Assembly: GCA_963830385.1 (NCBI GenBank)
Contig: CAWHMD010000005.1
Span: forward strand, 682,001 to 746,000
Reading direction: 5' to 3'
DNA length: 64,000 nucleotides
DNA from: Bog-532 sp963830385
Lineage (GTDB): Bacteria > Actinomycetota > Actinomycetes > Streptosporangiales > Streptosporangiaceae
In this document: positions 58,792 through 64,000 of the stretch, one piece after another
Layout: the number at the start of each line of letters is the position of its first letter
How positions within the stretch are numbered: the stretch's first letter is position 1
Program-made: the position numbers and the translations under genes
The notes under the pieces: generated by a model
The model's input: the letters and a program-made list of their open reading frames with translations, nothing else
What the model was told of the DNA's origin: nothing
The model's database searches: none

Positions 58792-60525
58792 GTGACGCAT
58801 GACGTGCCGAGGCCGCCGGCCAGCCCATCTTCGGGCGAGCAGGCCGGCGCGGCGGATCATGGTGAAGCCAACGAGCTAGCGCAACGGGCGGACCAGCCCC
58901 GAAAGCTCCTTTACGTCACCCTGCCCGGCTGCTGGGGTGCGCTCATCGTCGGGTGCCTTTCCTTCACACCATCGTTGCTACCCCGCGGCGGCGTCGTCCA
59001 GGGCGTCATCTGGGGCATCACCGCTGCCATCGGCTACGGGCTCGGAGTCCTCGCCGCGTCGATCTGGCGTGCCTTTGCGGATCGGGACGCACGGCGAGCC
59101 CGGCGCCGGTCCTGGCCGGTCTTCTTCATCAGCGCGGCCATCCTGGTTGTAGTGTCCTTCGGGCTCGGCCAGTACTGGCAGAACGAGATCCGCAAGCTGA
59201 TGGGGGTAACCGATTACAACATCGCGCTCGTGGTGGCCTCCCCGTTCATCGCGGCGCTGACGTTCGGCCTGATCTTGCTGATAGGGCGCGGTCTTCGCGG
59301 TTTGTACCGCTGGATGGCGCGTTTGCTCAGCCGATGGACCGGGCCACGCGCAGCGCGCGCAGTCGGCTGGATCCTGGCGGCCGGCCTGGCCTACGTCCTG
59401 GTCACCGGCCTGCTGCTCCAGGGCCTGGTCAATTCCCTGAACAGCACATACTCGCTGCGCGACACCCAGACCGCTGAGGGAGTCAACCAGCCCACGACCG
59501 GCCTGCGGTCGGGCGGCCCCGGCTCGCTCATCCCCTGGGACACTCTGGGCTGGCAGGGCCGCAACTTCAGTGGCGAGGGCCCATCGGTGAAGGACATCGA
59601 GACGTTCACCGGCCAGCCGGCCATGGAGCCGATCCGCGTCTACGCCGGGCTGGCGTCGGCCGACGACGCCGAGGCACAGGCCGCCCTGGCGGTCCGGGAC
59701 CTTGAGCGTGCAGGCGCTTTCAAGCGCAAGAACCTGCTGATCGTGACGACGACCGGCAGCGGCTGGGTCGACCCGGCGCTGGTCGACTCGTTCGAGTACC
59801 TCAGCGGCGGCGACTCGGCGACCGTGGCGATCCAGTACTCCTACCTGCCGTCATGGGTCTCCTACCTGGTCGACCAGTCCAAGGCCCGCGAAGCCGGCCG
59901 CGCCCTCTTCGACGCGGTCTACGGTGCCTGGTCAAACCTGCCCCCGGGCCAGCGCCCCCGGCTGTTCGACGCCGGGGAAAGCCTCGGGTCGTTCGGCGGC
60001 GAGACCGCCTTCAGCGGCGAACACAGCCTGGCCAACCTCACCGACGGCGCGCTGTTTGCCGGGCCGCCCAACTTCAACTCGCTGTTCCGGGAGTTCACCG
60101 ACCACCGCGACGCCGGCAGTCCGGAGCTGGAACCGGTCTACCAGGACGGACGAATTGTCCGGTTCGCGAACGACCCGGACAAGAGCGCGCCTCCGGCTGG
60201 CCAGCCGTGGCCAGGTAGCCGGGTCCTGTACATGATGCACCCGTCCGACCCGATCGTCTGGTGGAGCCCGCATCTGATCTTCAGCCGGCCCGACTGGATC
60301 GGCGAGACCCATGGCACGGACGTACTTCACGGTATGTTCTGGATGCCGTTCGTCACCTTCTGGCAGGTCACCGCCGACCTCCCGTTCGCCACCGGCGTCC
60401 CGGCCGGCCACGGCCACAAGTACACGAGCGAGTACGTCGACGGCTGGAACTTCGTCATGCGGCCGTCCGGGATCACCCCTGCGGATCTGGCCAGCCTCAG
60501 GAAGATTGTCGCCTCCGGCAAGTGA
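58792..60525 (+). CDS. Abhydrolase_9-type alpha/beta hydrolase membrane protein
   Basis: A 577-residue protein. Start GTG 58792 (VTHDVPRPP) has GGAGG six bases upstream; a longer frame to 58654 is possible but lacks a site. After a hydrophilic leader there are about five transmembrane helices (LIVGCLSFTPSLL, GVIWGITAAIGYGLGVLAA, FFISAAILVVVSFGLG, VVASPFIAALTFGLILLIG, AAGLAYVLVTGLLLQGL). A serine-hydrolase-like domain follows, with the elbow FDAGESLGSFGGE and IRVYAGLASADDAEAQAA before it. This arrangement matches the Abhydrolase_9 (PF10081) family, whose substrate is unknown. Its stop abuts the CPBP stop (TGATCA). Confidence 0.85.
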   Translation: MTHDVPRPPASPSSGEQAGAADHGEANELAQRADQPRKLLYVTLPGCWGALIVGCLSFTPSLLPRGGVVQGVIWGITAAIGYGLGVLAASIWRAFADRDARRARRRSWPVFFISAAILVVVSFGLGQYWQNEIRKLMGVTDYNIALVVASPFIAALTFGLILLIGRGLRGLYRWMARLLSRWTGPRAARAVGWILAAGLAYVLVTGLLLQGLVNSLNSTYSLRDTQTAEGVNQPTTGLRSGGPGSLIPWDTLGWQGRNFSGEGPSVKDIETFTGQPAMEPIRVYAGLASADDAEAQAALAVRDLERAGAFKRKNLLIVTTTGSGWVDPALVDSFEYLSGGDSATVAIQYSYLPSWVSYLVDQSKAREAGRALFDAVYGAWSNLPPGQRPRLFDAGESLGSFGGETAFSGEHSLANLTDGALFAGPPNFNSLFREFTDHRDAGSPELEPVYQDGRIVRFANDPDKSAPPAGQPWPGSRVLYMMHPSDPIVWWSPHLIFSRPDWIGETHGTDVLHGMFWMPFVTFWQVTADLPFATGVPAGHGHKYTSEYVDGWNFVMRPSGITPADLASLRKIVASGK

Positions 60526-61236
60526 TCACGGTAAGCGGCCGTGGTGGATCGTGAACCACGCTACGGCCAGCGCCAGGCCGTTGGTCGCGAAGTGAGCCAG
60601 CACCGGGGCGATCAGGCTTCTGGACCGCAATCTGAGCCAGCAGAAGACCAGGCCGGCGACGAAGGTGACGGCGACCGAGCCCAGCACCGCCACCGTCTTC
60701 CCGGCGACGCTGGCGGACAAGCCCGCGACGGCGCGGTTGTCCGCCAGCGTGGACAGGGTCGGGGCAACATGCCAGAGACCGAACAGCACCGAGGTGACCA
60801 GGCTTGCGCGCCAGGGGCCCCACAATCTCAGCGCCGACCCCAGCAGAACGCCGCGGAACGCGAACTCCTCCGGGATCGCGGTCAGCAGCAGGATCGACAC
60901 CCCCAGCTCGTACAGCAGCCGGCCGCCGCTGATCTGCGCTCGCGAATCGTGAAGAAAGCCGTTCGTGAGCGGGATCACTGCCGCCACGATCAGGGCCACC
61001 AGGACGACGCCGAAGGCGCCGGTTCCGTAACGGACCCCCGCGCGCACATCCGCCGGGTCAAGGCCAAGGTCGGCTCGGTTGGCGCCCGCGTGCCAGGCGA
61101 TGAGGGCCAATAGCACGACGAGCAGGATGACCGGCACGTAGACGTATCCGGACGGCCCCAGCAGGCCGACCGCCCGCGCCACGTTGAACAGCACGAGGAC
61201 GGCCACGGCCTGCAAGAAGCAGAGGCCGGCCTTCAT
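60526..61236 (-). CDS. CPBP-family intramembrane metalloprotease
   Basis: A 236-residue membrane protein with about eight hydrophobic segments. The glutamyl-protease motifs are present: AIPEEFAFRGVLLGSALRLW (E-E-x3-R), SVLFGLWHVAP (F-x3-H) and LAHFATNGLALAV (H-x3-N). CPBP enzymes cleave lipoprotein or prenylated substrates or modulate envelope stress. The start MKAGLCFLQA at 61236 is the best fit to the first helix; an ATG at 61323 would add an Arg-rich leader. A TCATC-N7-GGTGA box lies 115 bases upstream. Confidence 0.83.
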   Translation of the reverse strand: MKAGLCFLQAVAVLVLFNVARAVGLLGPSGYVYVPVILLVVLLALIAWHAGANRADLGLDPADVRAGVRYGTGAFGVVLVALIVAAVIPLTNGFLHDSRAQISGGRLLYELGVSILLLTAIPEEFAFRGVLLGSALRLWGPWRASLVTSVLFGLWHVAPTLSTLADNRAVAGLSASVAGKTVAVLGSVAVTFVAGLVFCWLRLRSRSLIAPVLAHFATNGLALAVAWFTIHHGRLP

Positions 61237-61350
61237 GAGCGGTACGGGGCCATTGGCGCGCGAATCCCTGGCACATCGCCGGAATGCAGATCCTGAGCGT
61301 CGGGTTGCGGGTGCACATGCCATTCAAGGCAGCCCCGGGCAGCGGACCGC

Positions 61351-61367
61351 TCATCCCTTCGGGGTGA
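61351..61367. promoter_or_regulatory. Inverted repeat TCATC-N7-GGTGA
   Basis: TCATCCCTTCGGGGTGA lies in the short gap between the CPBP gene and the uncharacterised gene at 61401. On the minus strand it reads TCACCCCGAAGGGATGA, nearly the same as the box at 57268. Confidence 0.55.
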
Positions 61368-61400
61368 TGCCGCAGGACCGGCAGGCGCGCGGCCATCGGC

Positions 61401-62147
61401 TCACCGGCCGACATCCTCCAGATCGTCGCCGGGGAGGCCGGCACGGATGTGGTTACACCGGCCGAACGGGGGCCACTGCGCCCGGCCGCCGGGGGCGCGG
61501 CGGTCATCGCCGGTATTCACGCAGGCCAGCCACTCGGCGTACGACGTGGAGTTCTCCAGGCGGAGTTCCACCCCGCCCGGCAGGGACTGGGTGAACATCA
61601 GCGCAGCGGTGGCCTCGAGCCTGGTCCCCAGCAGATCGGCGGGCCCGATCGCTTCCAGACCCAGGGACCACCAGTCCTGGCCATGCGTCCGGATCTCGGT
61701 GAGCTCCACCGCGCACCGCGGCGCATCGGCCACGTTCCTGGCAGGCGCGGTGATCCGGCCGTCGGTCAATGACCACCGGCTGATTCGCCGCTGTTTGCGC
61801 ACACGGATCCAGGCGCCGAAATCACCGCCGTCCCAGCTGAGCGGGCTGAACGGAAACGACCACTTCTGCCAGTACTGCAGCTGACCGCGGGCGCGGCCCG
61901 GGATCTCCAGAACACCCGGGCTGCCACGGAACGCCTTGACCTCCAGAGCGGCGCCCGCACGAATCTTCACCGACAACGAGCCCAGGTCCGGGTCGAGAAG
62001 ATAGACGTCCTCACGCGCTTCCATCTCGGGCAGGACTCCGGCGAACCGATTGGCCATGGCCGTGTCCAGCTGCCCGCGCAGAATCCAGCGCATTTCGAGG
62101 CTGAACATTCCCTCGGTGACTGACGCCTCCCTCATCACGTTCGTCAT
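61401..62147 (-). CDS. Uncharacterised conserved-looking protein downstream of sulP
   Basis: A 248-residue protein of unknown function. It starts MTNVMREASVTEGMFSLEMR, two bases after the sulP stop, or at a GTG overlapping that stop. EAREDVYLLDPDLGSLSVKI, LEVKAFRGSPGVLEIPGRAR and YWQKWSFPFSPLSW suggest a beta-barrel fold reminiscent of CYTH-type proteins, with acidic residues paired along strands. No signal peptide or membrane helix is seen. Close coupling to sulP suggests a link with anion transport. The assignment to any family is open. Confidence 0.6.
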   Translation of the reverse strand: MTNVMREASVTEGMFSLEMRWILRGQLDTAMANRFAGVLPEMEAREDVYLLDPDLGSLSVKIRAGAALEVKAFRGSPGVLEIPGRARGQLQYWQKWSFPFSPLSWDGGDFGAWIRVRKQRRISRWSLTDGRITAPARNVADAPRCAVELTEIRTHGQDWWSLGLEAIGPADLLGTRLEATAALMFTQSLPGGVELRLENSTSYAEWLACVNTGDDRRAPGGRAQWPPFGRCNHIRAGLPGDDLEDVGR

Positions 62148-62149
62148 GG

Positions 62150-63862
62150 TCACGTCCGGGCGGTGGGCTCGGCGGCGGCCCAGTCGGCGCCGGTTTCCTC
62201 GCGGAACGCGCTGACGGCCGCCTCGAGTGTGGGGAAGAAATGGCGCGGATCGATGGTGCGGGTAAGCCCGTAACGCTCGATCTTGCGCCGTACCGGATCT
62301 TTGAGCTCGGCGAATACCAGGCTGATCCCCCGCTTGTTCAGCGTCTCGTCCAGCCCTTCCAGAATGTCGGAAGCGGTGGTGTCCACATCGGTCATCGGTT
62401 CGGCCGCGATCAGTATCCAGGCCGGTGGCGGGCTGGCCTGGGCCAGCCGCATGACCTCGTCGCGGAACGTTTTGGCGTTGGCGAAGAACAGCGGCGCGTC
62501 GAACCGGTAGATCACCAGTCCCGGCAGGTGGCTGGCGGCAGGATAGGAACGCTCGTCGTGGTACCCCACGAGCCCGTCCACGCGCCCGAGCACCGCCTGA
62601 TACGGCCACCACGCTCGCCGGAAGACGTTGAGGATCGACAGACCAACCGCGATCGCGATGCCCGGGAGCACCCCGAGCAGAGCAACGCCGAGGAACGCCG
62701 CGATCGACAGCGCGAACTCGACTTTGCGCTGCCGCCAGAGCTTCGCGGTACCCGGGATGTCCGCAAGCGAAAGCGATGCCGTGATGACCACGGCGGCCAG
62801 GACAGGCTGGGGCAGGTTGCGGAACAGGCCGGGCAGGAAGACGATCATGAGGATGATCAGGACTGCCCCAGTGATGCCGGTGAACTGCGTCCTGGCCCCA
62901 GACCGCTCCGCCACCGCAGTCCGCGAGCCGCTGGTGCTGACGGGGAAACCCTGGAAGAAACCGGCGGCCAGGTTGGCCGCGCCGATTCCGATCATTTCCT
63001 GGTTGCCGTGGACCTCCTGCCCGGTGCGGGCGGCGAAGGCCGAGGCGGTCGAGATCGTGTCGGCCAGCGACACTACGGCGATCCCGAGCGCTCCCGCGAA
63101 CAGGGGCCCGAGATCAGCCAGGCGGATGCTGGGGATGGTGAGCGGCGGGAACCCTTTGGGTAGCACCCCGACCAGACTGACGCCATGCTTGGCGAGACCG
63201 AACACGGATGTGGCGGCGATCGCGAGCACCACCGCGACCAGTACCGCCGGGACCTTCGGCAGCCAGCGCTGCAGGACGAGGATCAGGGCGATCCCGGCGA
63301 TCCCGATCACTGCGGCCGCAGCCACTGCCTTGCCGGCGGCCAGGCCCTCGACAAAGCCGATGGCCTCGCCGATGAGACCGTTACCGTCAACCTTGAAGCC
63401 GAAAAGCTTCGGCAGCTGCCCGATCAGGATGGTCAGGGCCAGGCCGTTCATGTAGCCGATCATCGTGGGCTTCGAAATCAGGTCGGCGATGAATCCGAGT
63501 TTGGCCACGGCAGCCAGGATCATGATCGCCGCAACCATGATCGCGAGCATCGACGCCAGGGCGACGGCACGCTTCGGGTCGCCCTTGGCCGCGATGAGGG
63601 GCAGGATCGTAGCGGCGATCATCGGGCCCAGCGATGAGTCGGGGCCGAGGACCAGCAAGCGCGACGGACCGCACAATGCGTAGCCAAGAAGGCACAAGAT
63701 AGACGTGTACAGGCCCGTGATCGGCGGCAGGCCCGCTAGCTCGGCGTAGGCCATGCCCTGCGGAACCAGCAGGGTGGTGAGCACCAGCCCGGCCACAAGA
63801 TCTCTGATGAGCCAGTCGCGGTGGAATGACGACAGGCCGAGCCCGCGCGCCAGTGTGACCAT
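62150..63862 (-). CDS. SulP-family anion transporter with STAS domain
   Basis: A 570-residue SulP/SLC26-type permease. Start ATG 63862 (MVTLARGLGLSS) has GGGAGG ten bases upstream; a longer frame exists. VLTTLLVPQGMAYAELAGLP, LYTSILCLLGYALCGPSRLL and NLAAGFFQGFPVSTSGSRTA are SulP signatures across 10-12 helices. A C-terminal STAS domain contains VIYRFDAPLFFANAKTFRDE and TDVDTTASDILEGLDETL. Substrate may be sulfate, bicarbonate or a dicarboxylate. It leads an operon with the uncharacterised gene at 61401, and a TCACC-N7-GGTGA box lies 102 bases upstream. Confidence 0.92.
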   Translation of the reverse strand: MVTLARGLGLSSFHRDWLIRDLVAGLVLTTLLVPQGMAYAELAGLPPITGLYTSILCLLGYALCGPSRLLVLGPDSSLGPMIAATILPLIAAKGDPKRAVALASMLAIMVAAIMILAAVAKLGFIADLISKPTMIGYMNGLALTILIGQLPKLFGFKVDGNGLIGEAIGFVEGLAAGKAVAAAAVIGIAGIALILVLQRWLPKVPAVLVAVVLAIAATSVFGLAKHGVSLVGVLPKGFPPLTIPSIRLADLGPLFAGALGIAVVSLADTISTASAFAARTGQEVHGNQEMIGIGAANLAAGFFQGFPVSTSGSRTAVAERSGARTQFTGITGAVLIILMIVFLPGLFRNLPQPVLAAVVITASLSLADIPGTAKLWRQRKVEFALSIAAFLGVALLGVLPGIAIAVGLSILNVFRRAWWPYQAVLGRVDGLVGYHDERSYPAASHLPGLVIYRFDAPLFFANAKTFRDEVMRLAQASPPPAWILIAAEPMTDVDTTASDILEGLDETLNKRGISLVFAELKDPVRRKIERYGLTRTIDPRHFFPTLEAAVSAFREETGADWAAAEPTART

Positions 63863-63963
63863 TGGCACCGCACCTCCCGCTGATCCGCCCTTGACCAGGC
63901 CGCCAGCGTCCCAGTCGGCCAGGACCGGCGTCATCCCCTGCACAGGGTGACGTGCTCCGGTAA

Positions 63964-63980
63964 TCACCCTCTGGCGGTGA
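63964..63980. promoter_or_regulatory. Inverted repeat TCACC-N7-GGTGA
   Basis: TCACCCTCTGGCGGTGA lies upstream of the sulP operon near the window end. The arms TCACC and GGTGA are exact and the spacing is the same as in the boxes at 48438 and 57268. A looser copy (TCATCCCC, AGGGTGA) is at 63931-63950. Confidence 0.6.
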
Positions 63981-64000
63981 CGACTTCGCCCGGACCGTTC

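Noticed and set aside
1..64000. CRISPR array or prophage
   Set aside because: No regularly spaced repeats with unique spacers and no phage structural or integrase genes were seen apart from the IS remnant.

Overview
The window is very GC-rich, with dense short-spaced genes, many GTG starts and frequent 4-base ATGA/GTGA overlaps. It also has an F420-type oxidoreductase, ECF sigma/anti-sigma pairs, MalT-like LuxR regulators and a DasR-type operator. Together these point to a filamentous soil actinobacterium, perhaps Streptosporangiaceae-like. That family placement is inference. I found no rRNA, tRNA, CRISPR array or replication origin.

Layout. 0-5 kb: a decayed xylulokinase scrap, a sugar-nucleotide-type epimerase, a DHA2 multidrug exporter, a Maf pyrophosphatase and a frameshifted AbiEi/DUF559-like gene. 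5-11 kb: a complete branched-chain-amino-acid-type ABC importer (two ATPases, two permeases, lipoprotein) with a trailing TetR gene. 11-19 kb: an esterase-like hydrolase, two gene remnants, an AhpD-like protein, an SDR/TetR pair, and a YtcJ amidohydrolase - MTHFR-like - methyltransferase operon. 18.7-19.4 kb: a Doc toxin / ribbon-helix-helix antitoxin pair with a perfect palindromic operator. 19.4-24.7 kb: a pentapeptide-repeat membrane protein, a hydrolase, two zinc-ribbon membrane proteins (one frameshifted), an LLM-class oxidoreductase and a nucleotidyltransferase. 24.7-28.5 kb: a tightly overlapping ECF sigma / anti-sigma / ABC exporter operon. 28.5-37 kb: a GMC oxidoreductase, SDR/TetR, several small enzymes, pyruvate kinase behind a DasR-like operator, and an ArsR-SRPBCC operon.

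37-47 kb is an accessory catabolic region. A sugar-porter MFS, a self-sufficient P450-reductase-ferredoxin fusion, an aldo/keto reductase and a creatininase-family hydrolase form one minus-strand operon. It is followed by an isocitrate-lyase-like protein lacking the catalytic cysteine motif. XRE and LacI regulators precede it, and an IS481-like transposase remnant and other gene scraps border it.

47-64 kb resembles an energy-stress or dormancy island. It holds PPK2 polyphosphate kinase, PAP2 phosphatase, two large MalT-like LuxR ATPases, a DUF7144 membrane protein, DUF1269, a DUF3040-like protein, SulP-STAS, a CPBP protease, an Abhydrolase_9 protein, an ornithine-carbamoyltransferase scrap and three paralogous small proteins. 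A repeated inverted repeat, TCAYC-N7-GGTGA, lies ahead of most transcription units here and not obviously elsewhere. It looks like the operator of a local regulon.

A cross-cutting observation is that several genes are scraps or carry clean internal deletions, and three are broken by apparent single-base indels. This suggests either active gene decay or residual indel errors in the assembly.
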